Position numbers and translations under genes: made by a program. A stretch of 64,000 nt of DNA, taken from contig CP130741.1 in assembly GCA_030586155.1 (NCBI GenBank), positions 1,172,680 to 1,236,679 on the forward strand, read 5' to 3'. How positions within the stretch are numbered: the first letter of the stretch is position 1; each line of letters starts with the position of its first letter. Source of the DNA: Eubacteriaceae bacterium ES3. GTDB taxonomy: Bacteria > Bacillota > Clostridia > Eubacteriales > Eubacteriaceae. The notes beneath the pieces are model-generated. The model was given only the letters and a program-made list of their open reading frames with translations, had not been told where the DNA came from and made no database searches. Positions 25,479-35,182 of the stretch are shown one piece after another.

Positions 25479-25530
25479 TTGACAGGATAAAATTAAATGC
25501 ATATAATATTTACAATGAAATCATTTTCAT
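25479..25530 (+). promoter_or_regulatory. consensus promoter with operator-like inverted repeat
   Basis: TTGACA at 25479-25484, exactly 17 bases, then TATAAT at 25502-25507: a perfect sigma-A consensus. The inverted repeat ATGAAA-TCAT-TTTCAT at 25515-25530 overlaps the expected start of transcription, so a repressor may bind there. About 130 bases of untranslated leader follow, without obvious structure. Confidence 0.75.
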
Positions 25531-25662
25531 GCAAATAAAAATTTTTCAAGATTGTTTTGAATAACAGGAAAAATGTCGTTTATTTTGATGGAGATAAAAA
25601 CAATCAACAGTCTAAAAATCAAATCACAAGAACATAATTAAAATGATTAAAAGGAGAGAAAA

Positions 25663-27627
25663 ATGAATAATTGTAAATACCCTAATTTGTTTTCCCCGAT
25701 TGTACTTGGTGATACCTTATTTCGCAACCGAATATTTGCTTCACCAACTGGTTACCAGAATATTAATGGTGACGGTTATTTAAACGATGGGGCCGCGGCA
25801 TATTATGAGCGAAAAGCAAAAGGCGGTGTTGCCAGTGTAACCAGTTTTGAAGGCGTTGTTGACAAAGAATTAGGCAGAGGAGGCCGGGGTCATATCTGTC
25901 TGGATACGCCTGGTATTTCCAATAATCTTTCACGCCTGGCTTATGGAGTAAAAACTCATGGTGCCGTTGCTTCCCTGGAGCTTCAGCATACAGGTATGTT
26001 TGCAAATCGTGATCTGTCTTTTTTTGGAGCATCTTCAAATGGTATTGCTTATGGTCCGGTTGCTTGTGAATTAGATGGTCGAGAAATTCTGCCAATGGAC
26101 GAAGAGATTATAGAGAGAACAATTAAAAAATATGTTGAGGGTGCAGTGCTGGCTAAAATGAGCGGCTTTGGGATGGTAACCATTCATGCAGGTCATGGAT
26201 GGCTTTTGCACCAGTTTTTATCACCGCTTACCAATACTAGAAAGGATAAGTGGGGGGGCAAGGATGTTGAGAATCGTGCCCGATTACTGGTTACCATTTG
26301 TGACTCGATTAAGCAAGCACTGGGAAAAGGTTTCCCCATTGAAGTTAGAATGAGTGGATCAGAGTGTTATAGCGGTGGTTTTGGAATTGAAGATGGTATT
26401 GCTATTGCCAAACAGATTGACGGACATTGTGACCTCATTCATGTATCAGCCGGTAATCATGAAATTGAAGAAGTTTTCCCTGTTACCCACCCAAGTATGT
26501 TTCTCGAAGATGGTTGTAATGTAAAATATGCGGCGGAAATCAAAAAGCACGTTAAAACACCTGTTGCAACAGTTGGGGCTCTTTCTGATCCTGATTTAAT
26601 GGAAGAAATCATTGCTTCAGGAAAGGCTGACGTGGTCGAAATGGCAAGAGGGCTTTTATGTGATCCGGATTTTGCTTTAAAAGCCCGTACCGGGAATGAA
26701 GATCAGATCGTAAAATGCATGCGTTGTTTATCCTGCTTTTCCAGTGAAATGGTAAACGGTGAACCTTATTGTGCGTTGAATCCGGAAACAGGACGAGAAC
26801 TGGAAATGAAATATGGGATGGCTGTGCCGCTTAAAAAGAAAGTATTAGTTGTCGGTGGTGGTATTGGCGGAATGCAGGCAGCGCTAACAGCCTTAAATCA
26901 AGGACATGAAGTTATTTTATGCGAGCAGAATAATCGTTTGGGTGGAGTGCTGCGTTGCGAAGAGAATGTAAGCTTTAAGAAAAATCTGGATTATTATCTG
27001 GATCAGCAAGCAAAAAAAGTAATGGAGTCACCAATCGATTTAAGACTCAATACAAAAGTTACGCCTGAGTATATTAATGATTTGGATGTTGATGTTACAA
27101 TAGGGGCTTTAGGCGCTGAACCAGTAAAACCGGGAATTAAGGGCATTGAAAAAAGCCATGTGCTTTGTGCTCAGGATGCCTATCAGTCCATTTCAGAAAT
27201 CGGGGAAAAGGTATTGATTATTGGCGCTGGATTAGTTGGTGTTGAACTGGGTCTTCATCTGATTGCCAGTGGGAAAGAAGTCGATATAATAGAAGCAACG
27301 GATCATATTAATGATGGCGGCAATTTTCTTCATATGCTTGGTTTAAAAGTCGAGATAGAAAAAAGAGACTTGCGAATTCATTATAACGCCTGTGTTGAGG
27401 AAATAGGTGATGAAGCAGTCACCGTTAAAATTGGCGATGAAATCAGAGAATATGCGGCTGATACTGTAATCTATGCGGTGGGACAGAAACCGCGCCGGGA
27501 TGACGCACTGGCACTTAATTTTTCAGCTCCTGAATTTTATATGGTAGGGGATTGTATTGCGCCAAGGGATATTACCAGTGCCAATACGGAAGCATTTATG
27601 ACAGTCAGAAATATTGGTAGAATTTAG
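25663..27627 (+). CDS. Old Yellow Enzyme-type NADH:flavin oxidoreductase (FMN/4Fe-4S/FAD)
   Basis: A 654-residue protein of the 2,4-dienoyl-CoA reductase/bile-acid oxidoreductase type. Residues 1 to about 340 form the FMN barrel with the active-site segment HAGHGWLLHQFLSP. A 4Fe-4S motif, C-x2-C-x2-C-x11-C, lies near residues 352-370 (CMRCLSCFSSEMVNGEPYC). From about 390 to the end is an FAD/NAD(P) domain with GGGIGG and a second nucleotide fold (IIGAGLVG). It reduces an activated C=C bond or related substrate with NAD(P)H. AAAGGAG precedes the ATG. The strong regulated promoter suggests induction. It faces a second, distinct member across a shared terminator. Confidence 0.9.
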   Translation: MNNCKYPNLFSPIVLGDTLFRNRIFASPTGYQNINGDGYLNDGAAAYYERKAKGGVASVTSFEGVVDKELGRGGRGHICLDTPGISNNLSRLAYGVKTHGAVASLELQHTGMFANRDLSFFGASSNGIAYGPVACELDGREILPMDEEIIERTIKKYVEGAVLAKMSGFGMVTIHAGHGWLLHQFLSPLTNTRKDKWGGKDVENRARLLVTICDSIKQALGKGFPIEVRMSGSECYSGGFGIEDGIAIAKQIDGHCDLIHVSAGNHEIEEVFPVTHPSMFLEDGCNVKYAAEIKKHVKTPVATVGALSDPDLMEEIIASGKADVVEMARGLLCDPDFALKARTGNEDQIVKCMRCLSCFSSEMVNGEPYCALNPETGRELEMKYGMAVPLKKKVLVVGGGIGGMQAALTALNQGHEVILCEQNNRLGGVLRCEENVSFKKNLDYYLDQQAKKVMESPIDLRLNTKVTPEYINDLDVDVTIGALGAEPVKPGIKGIEKSHVLCAQDAYQSISEIGEKVLIIGAGLVGVELGLHLIASGKEVDIIEATDHINDGGNFLHMLGLKVEIEKRDLRIHYNACVEEIGDEAVTVKIGDEIREYAADTVIYAVGQKPRRDDALALNFSAPEFYMVGDCIAPRDITSANTEAFMTVRNIGRI

Positions 27628-27644
27628 TAAACTAAAAAGAAATG

Positions 27645-27675
27645 AAAAGCCGACAAAGAAAATTTGTCGGCTTTT
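27645..27675. terminator. bidirectional terminator between the two flavoprotein genes
   Basis: AAAAGCCGACAAA pairs with TTTGTCGGCTTTT around GAAAA. Confidence 0.9.
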
Positions 27676-27687
27676 CACCTTTTGTGC

Positions 27688-29601
27688 TTATAAATCGAGA
27701 GCAGCATTATAGCCGCCAGTTGTCGCAGTATATAAGGTACCTTTAGAAGATGTGCAATCGCCGATTAAAAAGACATTGTCGATTAGATTGGAGAATTTTG
27801 AGACTTCCAGCAGTTTTGGTTTAACACCCAGTGAAAGGACCAGTGTGTCATAAGATAGCGTTTTTTCTGAACCTTTTGATTCAACGATCAATTTTTGGTC
27901 CAATGCCTTAATGAGTTTATGATTAGATAGAATTAGGGCACCTTCTTTTTTAAGTAATTTCAGTAGTGCTGTCATCGGGATAGGGGAGGATTTAAGCATT
28001 TCTGTTTCACTAACCATTTCCACGATAGTTACTTTTTTTCCTTTGCGAAGAAGAGAAAGGGCTGTTTCGCATCCAGTCAAGCCGCCACCAGCAACAATTA
28101 CTTCATTTCCTGTTTCCTCTAACCCACTTTCTACATCTCCAGCCCAGAGAATATTTGAGCCATCGAGTCCTGGAATAGGAGGGATATTTGATTCAGCACC
28201 GACGGCAACAATCAGAGCATCCGGATTTTCGGCAAGAACCTTTTCAGGAGTTGCTTCAGTAGCCATTTTAAGAGTAATATTAGGATGTCGGCTGGTCATC
28301 CGAACTGTCCATTCCAGATATTTTTTTAGATCAGCCTTAAAATCGGGAGTAGTGGCAAGTCGTAAAACACCACCCAACTGATCACTTTTTTCGAATACTA
28401 CCACCTGATGACCGGAATCAGCTGCTCTACGGGCTGCTTCCAGGCCTGCAGGCCCACCGCCAACAATTACAACTTTTTTTTGCTGACAAAATGTATCAAC
28501 TGTGTTCAGTTCCAGCTCCCGACCGGCTTTGGGGTTGACTGCACAGGCTATACGCAGCGGTTCAAAGCCGTGGGTACGATTTAAGCATAAAACACACCGG
28601 ATACAGGGACGGATCGTTTCTTCCAGTCCACATCGGGCTTTATTCACACTGTCAGGATCGGCAATGACTGTTCGGATCATAGCACAAATATCGGCTTCAT
28701 CATTATTTATGATGTCAGCAGCCAGATCCATATCAATTGATCCTACTGTAGTCACAGGTATGGTAATTCCTTCTGCACCTTTGATACTTGCGGCAAAATG
28801 GGCATTATAACCGCGTTTAAGATAGGTAGGTTGAGTCGTAAAGGGGACCATCTCATCATCCAGCAAAAGACCGGCAGAGATATGAACAAGATCAATTTTA
28901 TCCTGAATGATTTTTATAAATTCAATCGTGTCTTGTAGTTCGACACCACCAGGAATCAGTTCAGAGGCACTTAAACGAAATTCAATTGCTAACTTATTAC
29001 CAACCCTGTCTCTAATTGAATCCAGTAATTCACAGGCAAATCTGGCTCGATTTTCAAGACTACCGCCATATTCATCTGTTCGATGATTAAAAAGTGGTGA
29101 AAAGAAATTACTAACCAATATACCATGACCACCGTGGATTAGGATCATATCCATTCCAGCCTTCAAAGCCCGTTCTGCAGCATCAGTAAACAGGTTAATC
29201 CAGCCTTTAATGTCAGCATGAGTCATTACATCTATAGGAGACATTCCTTCTTCAGGTAAATCGTGACCCATAGCAAAACCAGCCAGTTCGATTGATGCTT
29301 TTGCGCCATATCTGTGGACAGAATCTGCAAGGACAGCAAGACCGGGAATCACGCTGTTACTGCCAATATTTAAACAAAAACCACTAGTATGTTCAAAAGG
29401 TGGCGTAACCATGGAAATACCTACCGTCACAATGCCGGCTCCGCCTTTGGCTAGTTCTCGTGACCACTCTATTAGTTCTGGTGTGACCAGGCCTTCTGAA
29501 TCGGCCAGACGGGGAGCCGCAGGCGAAGTTTCGATACGATTTTTAACGACCATATTACCAATTTGAATGGGTGAAAATAATTTTTCGAATTTTGGGTTCA
29601 T
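27688..29601 (-). CDS. second Old Yellow Enzyme-type flavin oxidoreductase (FMN/4Fe-4S/FAD)
   Basis: A 637-residue homologue of the protein at 25663 with the same order of domains. The FMN barrel holds HGGHGILVSNFFSPLFN, and the 4Fe-4S motif is CIRCVLC followed by a fourth cysteine 14 residues on (near residue 335). Two nucleotide-binding folds follow (VIVGGGPAGLEAARRAA and VIVAGGGLTGCE). The start is the ATG at 29601, preceded by TTGGAGG. The tyrosine in the active-site loop of many reductases is replaced in both proteins (GW and GI follow the second His-Gly), so substrate range may differ from the well-known enzymes. It is convergent with its homologue; the substrate is unknown. Confidence 0.9.
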   Translation of the reverse strand: MNPKFEKLFSPIQIGNMVVKNRIETSPAAPRLADSEGLVTPELIEWSRELAKGGAGIVTVGISMVTPPFEHTSGFCLNIGSNSVIPGLAVLADSVHRYGAKASIELAGFAMGHDLPEEGMSPIDVMTHADIKGWINLFTDAAERALKAGMDMILIHGGHGILVSNFFSPLFNHRTDEYGGSLENRARFACELLDSIRDRVGNKLAIEFRLSASELIPGGVELQDTIEFIKIIQDKIDLVHISAGLLLDDEMVPFTTQPTYLKRGYNAHFAASIKGAEGITIPVTTVGSIDMDLAADIINNDEADICAMIRTVIADPDSVNKARCGLEETIRPCIRCVLCLNRTHGFEPLRIACAVNPKAGRELELNTVDTFCQQKKVVIVGGGPAGLEAARRAADSGHQVVVFEKSDQLGGVLRLATTPDFKADLKKYLEWTVRMTSRHPNITLKMATEATPEKVLAENPDALIVAVGAESNIPPIPGLDGSNILWAGDVESGLEETGNEVIVAGGGLTGCETALSLLRKGKKVTIVEMVSETEMLKSSPIPMTALLKLLKKEGALILSNHKLIKALDQKLIVESKGSEKTLSYDTLVLSLGVKPKLLEVSKFSNLIDNVFLIGDCTSSKGTLYTATTGGYNAALDL

Positions 29602-29878
29602 TGATACCTCCAATTATGCTGGCTGCTATGAGCCTTTTTTTTAGTTTAACAAAGGCTATTAACGTTTACAATGGCAGTATATTAAAAACAAGGTATCAGT
29701 ATTTGTTGAATATTACAAAATTATATTGAAAAAATTCAGGTGAAATCTAGCTGATTACAATGAAAAATATGAGTTATGAGGGACTAAAAGATTTCTGTCT
29801 TGTGAGGTTTAGAAAATACATATCATTTTGATTGAAAAATGAAAGAATGTTTAAAAACTATTTCTGAGCTGCTGTCCA

Positions 29879-30319
29879 TTAAATGGAAGCAGCCAGTTCA
29901 GCATATTCAGATACAAATGCTTCAACATACTCTTTAATTTCGTCGCGAAGGGATCTCATTTGTTCCAGACGTTCATCGTGCGGTCCAGTAAAGATTTCTG
30001 GATCATGCAGATTCCAGTTGATATTTTTTAAGGTCAGTGGAAAGATGGGACACCGCTGTCCGTTTATTTCATCGCAAACTTTAACAACCATCGCGTATCG
30101 ACGACCTTCATTGAAATAATCAAAAACAGAATGAGTCTGATTGTCTGATAAATCATATCCAATTTCCGACATTGCTTCTACCATTATCGGATTTAGGGGA
30201 GCAGGTTCAAGACCGGCACTCTCAGCAAGAAAATCTTTGCCACCGATTTGTTTTAAAAAGGCTTCTGCCATCTGACTTCTAGCTGAGTTATGAACACATA
30301 CAAATAGTACTTTTAACAT
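29879..30319 (-). CDS. arsC: ArsC-type arsenate reductase / low-molecular-weight phosphatase family
   Basis: A 146-residue protein with the N-terminal P-loop C-x5-R-S (VCVHNSARSQMAE) of the thioredoxin-coupled arsenate reductase and LMW tyrosine phosphatase fold. A further cysteine in VCDEINGQRCPIFP near residues 81-92 fits the redox cysteines used by ArsC. No other ars gene adjoins it, so the role is less certain than the family. It is monocistronic on the minus strand with no clear terminator. Confidence 0.8.
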   Translation of the reverse strand: MLKVLFVCVHNSARSQMAEAFLKQIGGKDFLAESAGLEPAPLNPIMVEAMSEIGYDLSDNQTHSVFDYFNEGRRYAMVVKVCDEINGQRCPIFPLTLKNINWNLHDPEIFTGPHDERLEQMRSLRDEIKEYVEAFVSEYAELAASI

Positions 30320-30520
30320 AGAACGTTCCTCGCATTTTCGTTTTTTTTAAAACTAGCACAAGATGTATTTAGAAAAAAGAGAAGTTGTGTTAAATCTAAT
30401 ATATCTTTTGAATGCTGAAATAAAACAAAATTGATTTTTATTAGAAATACAGGGTATGAAATGAATAATCTTGTTTTTTACTCTAGATAAAAGACCATTC
30501 ACAGAAGTCAGGAGACGGCT

Positions 30521-31738
30521 ATGAAAAAAGTAATAAAAGAAAGTCTTGAACTAAGAAAATTATCTGCAATGGATTTGACGCAGTTTAACGATATTTTAAG
30601 ATATGCGTTTCAGGTTACAGACGAGCAATTGCAAAAGGTTGGATGGAAACAGAATGAAATTAAACGTTCGAAATTTCCTATTCTTGAGAAAGCAGATGTA
30701 CTTGGCTGGTTTGAACAAGGTAAGCTGGCAGCACAAATCGCAGTTTATCCCCTTGAGGTTAATATAACTGGAAATATATATAAAATGGGATATATTACTG
30801 GAGTAGCTACTTATCCTGAATATATGGGTATGGGATTAATGTCTGCGTTGATGCAGGAGAGTCTAGAGAATATGTATAAAAGAAAGCAGCATATATCATT
30901 TCTTTATCCTTTTTCCCATCCCTTATATCGTCATAAAGGGTGGGAAGTCGTCTCCGATAAAATGACCTTTACTGTTTTGGATCATCAGCTGCCAAAAAAT
31001 ATTGAGGTGGCTGGGCGTATTAAAAGGGTATCCGAAAGCTCCGAAGACTTGATTGCCTTACATGATAAATTTGCCAGGCAAACCCATGGATGTCTTGTTC
31101 GAAATGAACTGGTATGGGAGGAGTACTGGCGTTGGGATGTTGAAGATGTGACCGTGGCGATTTATTACAGTACAGATGAACAAGCGCTTGGTTATCTGGT
31201 TTATTTAATCGAGAATGATGTGTTCCATGTTAAAGAAATGGTCTATTTAAATCAGGAAGCAAGAAAAGGTCTTTGGGGATATATTGCTGCGCATGAATCG
31301 ATGATAAAGGAAGTGGTTGGCAGCAATTACTATAATCATACCGTCTCATTTTTATTTGGAGACAGCGATATGAAAGAAACGATTCGGCCATATATAATGG
31401 CAAGGATTGTTGATTTTCAGGGATTTATCAGTGAGTATCAATTTACTGAACCAGAAATTGATGAAAACATTACTTTTCAGATTAAGGATGAAGTACTTCA
31501 ATGGAACAACAGATCCTTCACATTAAGATTTATCGGGGGGAGAGCGGATCTTATACTCGATCAGATATCAGAGAATGTTGTTGAGGTTGATATCGGAATT
31601 CTAACTTGTATGTTATTGGGATACAAACGGCCAACTTATCTCCTTCAGATAGAAAGGATTGTGGCCAATAAAAAAACAGTGTCTATCCTTGAACGTATTA
31701 TTCCAAACGAGAAAGTATATTTTTCAGACTACATTTAA
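30521..31738 (+). CDS. Eis-like GNAT N-acetyltransferase
   Basis: A 405-residue protein with an N-terminal GNAT domain: acetyl-CoA-binding segment ITGVATYPEYMGMGLMSALMQ near residue 90, which fits the Q/R-x-x-G-x-G/A pattern loosely. A second GNAT-like fold and a C-terminal sterol-carrier-like domain (about 300-405) follow. This three-part layout is that of the Eis family, which acetylates amines such as aminoglycosides or protein lysines. GGAGACGGCT precedes the ATG. The DUF2252 gene follows after 55 bases, possibly in the same transcript. The natural substrate is unknown. Confidence 0.8.
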   Translation: MKKVIKESLELRKLSAMDLTQFNDILRYAFQVTDEQLQKVGWKQNEIKRSKFPILEKADVLGWFEQGKLAAQIAVYPLEVNITGNIYKMGYITGVATYPEYMGMGLMSALMQESLENMYKRKQHISFLYPFSHPLYRHKGWEVVSDKMTFTVLDHQLPKNIEVAGRIKRVSESSEDLIALHDKFARQTHGCLVRNELVWEEYWRWDVEDVTVAIYYSTDEQALGYLVYLIENDVFHVKEMVYLNQEARKGLWGYIAAHESMIKEVVGSNYYNHTVSFLFGDSDMKETIRPYIMARIVDFQGFISEYQFTEPEIDENITFQIKDEVLQWNNRSFTLRFIGGRADLILDQISENVVEVDIGILTCMLLGYKRPTYLLQIERIVANKKTVSILERIIPNEKVYFSDYI

Positions 31739-31793
31739 AAAAAGATTTTATTGACGTATTTTTTAAAATTTTAGAAGGCATTATGGAGGAATT

Positions 31794-33164
31794 ATGATTT
31801 ATGGATTGACAAGAAATCAGCAGATTGCAACATCAAATATGAATATCGAAAGTGGCAGGGAGGTGAGAGAAAAAATAAGTTTTAAGGACCAGTCGGTATT
31901 CAATGCGGTAGAACGAGATCCGGTTGCGATGATTGAGAGCCAGAATAACATCAGAATTCCGGAACTCATTCCCTTGCGACATAAAAAAATGGCTTCATCA
32001 CCCTTCTCGTTTTTTCGGGGCACAGCTTTGTTGATGGCACATGACTTGTCAAAACAGGCTCAGACAGGCATTCATGCTATTATTTGTGGTGATGCACATA
32101 TTGGGAATTTTGGCTTTTTTGCATCTCCTGAACGGCGGTTGATCTTTGATCTCAATGATTTTGATGAGGCTGCACCTGGTCCATGGGAATGGGATTTAAA
32201 ACGTTTCCTGACAAGTATTATATTAGTTGGTCGAGAACAGGATATGAGTGAAAATAGAATCAGGGAAATATGTCTCGAAGCGGCCAAGCATTACCGAAAT
32301 GGATTGTCATTGATGCTTTCAATGAGTTCCCTTGAACGATATTTTTTAATTGGTGATGAGGTGTTGTTTTTGGACAGCTTTTCTAAATCATCGCGAGCAG
32401 ATTTTGAAAAGATAATCGATAAAGCCAAAACTAGAACTTCAGATCAGGTAATCAATAAAATGACTGAAACAGACCAGTTTGGACGTCGGATTTTCATTGA
32501 AAAACCACCGATAGTTGAACGGGTCAAAAACGATTTAATGGATAAAGTGGAAAGTTGTTATAAGGAGTATTTAAAAAATGTGCGTCCGGATATTGGGGTA
32601 TTATTATCTCAGCATATTCCAACCGATATTGCCAGAAGAGTTGTGGGTGTTGGGAGTATTGGAACCAGATGCTATTTACTGGTTCTGACCTGTGAAGACG
32701 AAAGTCATCTGGTATTACAAATTAAGCAGGCTTCAGACTCAGCTGTTAGCTGCTATTGTCAGAAAAATTTCACGACTCCTGAAACGATGGAGCATGGCCT
32801 GGGAAATGGATATCGGGTGGTCAGTCATCAACAGATGCTTCAGGCGGTTTCTGATCCATTTTTAGGTTATTTTACCAGTAAAGATGGATTTGATTTTTAT
32901 GTACGTCAATTTAGGGATATGAAAGGAACGGTAAAACTTGACGAACTGGATACGGACACATTTAAAGAATATGCCAGAAACTGCGCAATAGTTCTAGCTC
33001 GAGCCCATGCCCAAAGTCCATATGCAAATTGGATTAAAGGGTATATGGGAGAAAGTGACGAGTTTGATCATGCAATTTATGAGTGGAGTCGGGCTTATTC
33101 TAATCAAGTTCGAGAAGATTATAAGACTTATGTAAATACTCTAGGACTTGGAACGGAAAAATAA
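31794..33164 (+). CDS. DUF2252-family protein
   Basis: A 456-residue protein of the DUF2252 family, which resembles protein/aminoglycoside kinases. The segments GDAHIGNFG (near residue 98) and FDLNDFDEAAPGPWEWDLKR (near residue 118) are its most conserved parts and correspond to catalytic-loop and metal-binding regions of the kinase fold. No function is established for the family. It follows an Eis-like acetyltransferase, another family known for modifying aminoglycosides, so a shared small-molecule target is conceivable but unproven. GGAGG precedes the ATG. Confidence 0.85.
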   Translation: MIYGLTRNQQIATSNMNIESGREVREKISFKDQSVFNAVERDPVAMIESQNNIRIPELIPLRHKKMASSPFSFFRGTALLMAHDLSKQAQTGIHAIICGDAHIGNFGFFASPERRLIFDLNDFDEAAPGPWEWDLKRFLTSIILVGREQDMSENRIREICLEAAKHYRNGLSLMLSMSSLERYFLIGDEVLFLDSFSKSSRADFEKIIDKAKTRTSDQVINKMTETDQFGRRIFIEKPPIVERVKNDLMDKVESCYKEYLKNVRPDIGVLLSQHIPTDIARRVVGVGSIGTRCYLLVLTCEDESHLVLQIKQASDSAVSCYCQKNFTTPETMEHGLGNGYRVVSHQQMLQAVSDPFLGYFTSKDGFDFYVRQFRDMKGTVKLDELDTDTFKEYARNCAIVLARAHAQSPYANWIKGYMGESDEFDHAIYEWSRAYSNQVREDYKTYVNTLGLGTEK

Positions 33165-33179
33165 TCAATTAAAATAATA

Positions 33180-33217
33180 AAAACCCTTAAAAGTGTCGCA
33201 GCTTTTAAAGGGTTTTT
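33180..33217 (+). terminator. terminator after the DUF2252 gene
   Basis: AAAACCCTTAAAAG pairs with CTTTTAAAGGGTTTTT. Confidence 0.9.
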
Positions 33218-33489
33218 ATTATGTTGATCCAAGAGACAAAAAAGTTCTTTTCAGTTCATTTTATTTTAAAGGAGTGGATTGGACTGAAAGAAATTGAAAA
33301 GAAAGTAAAAGATAAATATAATTGAATTATACAGGGTGATTGCTAGATTGTCAAGTATGAAACGTTATAAAAATAAATGAAAAGAAACATAAAGTGTTTT
33401 AACTTTTAGCATAGAGTTGCTTATTCAATAATAGTATAGGCAGAAATTTTTCCTCCTATGAATTTACAAACGATTACATTCTATTTACC

Positions 33490-33518
33490 TTGAAAAGCTT
33501 TAATGGTTTTGATAGAAT
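33490..33518 (+). promoter_or_regulatory. promoter of the ArsB/NhaD-family transporter leader
   Basis: TTGAAA at 33490-33495, a 17-base spacer, TAGAAT at 33513-33518, about 160 bases before the gene. The stretch 33218-33489 shows no gene or structure I can recognise. Confidence 0.6.
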
Positions 33519-33524
33519 ACATCT

Positions 33525-33600
33525 ATTGGTGTTTGAAAGGTTTCGAATTAGCAATGGCGCTAAAACTTCGAGGAGTTTTTGCGCCCTTTTTTTGCCAAAA
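33525..33600 (+). ncRNA. terminator-bearing leader RNA of the ArsB/NhaD-family transporter (candidate riboswitch)
   Basis: A short leader ends in a terminator: GGCGC-AAAACT against GGAGTTTT-GCGCC with T-run (33556-33593). The segment before it (TGTTTGAAAGGTTTCGAATTA, then GCAATG) resembles the matching segment of the leader at 23783 (TGTTTAAAGTACGAATAT, then CAATG). The gene begins about 80 bases after the terminator. Regulation by termination is likely; ligand unknown. Confidence 0.5.
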
Positions 33601-33675
33601 CTACGCAAATAGAGTTTTTGACGGAATTGCTCGTTTGCCGATCAGATATTTAGTATTCATTTTTAGGAGGTAGAA

Positions 33676-34956
33676 ATGACAGAAGCAACTTATTTTTTTC
33701 TGTCGCTGGCAATTTTTATCGGTGTTTATGTTCTAATTATAATGGACAAATTGGATCGGACATTGGTCGCGCTGGCAGGCGGTATGTTGATGATTTTTTT
33801 GCAAATTATCAATCAAAAGGATGCGATTGGTGCGATTGATTTTGATACCCTGGCTTTGCTGATTGGAATGATGATGATTGTCATGGTAATGCGGCGAACT
33901 GGAATTTTTGAGTATCTGGCAATCAAAATGTTAAAAATTTCCAAGGCTGATCCGCAAAAACTGATTATTTTGCTTTCGCTGATTACAGGTATTTTATCCG
34001 GATTATTAGACAATGTTACAACGATCATGCTGATAATACCAGTGACATTAAGCGTCGCTAAAGATCTGCGTCTAGATCCGATTCCTTTTATTATTGCTGA
34101 GATTTTTTCATCTAATATTGGAGGAACTGCAACTTTGATAGGCGACCCTCCCAATATTATGATTGGTAGCGCAATGGATCTTTCTTTTAATGATTTCTTA
34201 ATTAACAACGCTGTTATTGCTTTGCCGATTTTGATTGTCACTTCATTTTTGTTTTCATTATTATACAAACGTATTTTAGTAGCAGATGAAACAGTTAAGC
34301 AAAAACTCCTGGAAGTTGATGAATCGGATGCAATTCATGATCCTGTACTATTGAGAAAGAGTCTGGTAATTTTTGTTCTGGTCATATTAGGTTTTATTTT
34401 TAACGGATTTATACATGTAGAATCAGCAACGATTGCCTTGACTGGAGCTGTGGCTTTGATCTTTTTATCTGGTATTTCATCGGAAGAAATATTTATTGAA
34501 GTTGAGTGGAAAACAATCTTCTTTTTTATTGGACTGTTTATTCTAGTTGGAGGTATAGAAGCGACGGGTGTTATTGAAATGTTGGCTGAAGAGGTTCTTT
34601 ATCTTACAGGTGGTGATATTTTCAGTACTTCAATATCAATTTTATGGGTATCTGCTCTCGCATCTGCATTTATTGATAATATTCCTTTTGTTGCAACGAT
34701 GATACCGATGATCACGGATATGGGGATTTTATCGGGAATGGACGTATATCCACTGTGGTGGGCATTGTCAATTGGAGCTTGTTTGGGTGGAAATGGAACA
34801 GTTATTGGAGCAAGTGCAAATGTTGTTGCGATTGGGCTGGCAGAAGGACAGGGTTATAGAATATCATTTGGAAATTACTTTCGGGTTGCCTTTCCTTTTA
34901 TGATTATGACAGTCTTTGTTGCAATGATTTATATCATACTGCGTTTTCTCATTTGA
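33676..34956 (+). CDS. ArsB/NhaD-family ion transporter
   Basis: A 426-residue membrane protein of the ion transporter superfamily that includes ArsB, NhaD and citrate carriers. It has about 11 hydrophobic segments and two internally repeated re-entrant regions: LDNVTTIMLIIPVTLS and SNIGGTATLIGDPPNIMIG in the first half, FIDNIPFVATMIPMI and GACLGGNGTVIGASANVV in the second. These are typical. A Na+/H+ exchange role is likeliest in this setting, but arsenite or dicarboxylate transport cannot be excluded by eye. AGGAGG precedes the ATG. It is monocistronic with its own leader and terminator. Confidence 0.88.
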   Translation: MTEATYFFLSLAIFIGVYVLIIMDKLDRTLVALAGGMLMIFLQIINQKDAIGAIDFDTLALLIGMMMIVMVMRRTGIFEYLAIKMLKISKADPQKLIILLSLITGILSGLLDNVTTIMLIIPVTLSVAKDLRLDPIPFIIAEIFSSNIGGTATLIGDPPNIMIGSAMDLSFNDFLINNAVIALPILIVTSFLFSLLYKRILVADETVKQKLLEVDESDAIHDPVLLRKSLVIFVLVILGFIFNGFIHVESATIALTGAVALIFLSGISSEEIFIEVEWKTIFFFIGLFILVGGIEATGVIEMLAEEVLYLTGGDIFSTSISILWVSALASAFIDNIPFVATMIPMITDMGILSGMDVYPLWWALSIGACLGGNGTVIGASANVVAIGLAEGQGYRISFGNYFRVAFPFMIMTVFVAMIYIILRFLI

Positions 34957-34961
34957 TAAAT

Positions 34962-34999
34962 AGCAGCTTCTTAATTTTGCGTTTGGAAGCTGCTTTTTT
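34962..34999 (+). terminator. terminator of the ArsB/NhaD-family gene
   Basis: AGCAGCTTC pairs with GAAGCTGCT, followed by TTTTT. Confidence 0.88.
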
Positions 35000-35182
35000 G
35001 TACTTCTTTTCGGTTTTATTCGTGAGAAGAAAAATAGTTTAGATTTCAATCTGGTTTTATTGTATTTTTTCATGGGCTTATTTTGTTGCTACATTATCTG
35101 ATAGTTACTTTACATGTGCAGTAATGAATTGATTGATAATTATTTTGATAGCCAAATTAATACGGCGATAAGAATTTTGTGG

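Noticed and set aside
28043-28810. Plus-strand open frames over the second flavin oxidoreductase
   Set aside because: Arg/Ser/Pro-rich shadow translations opposite a conserved Fe-S/FAD coding region.
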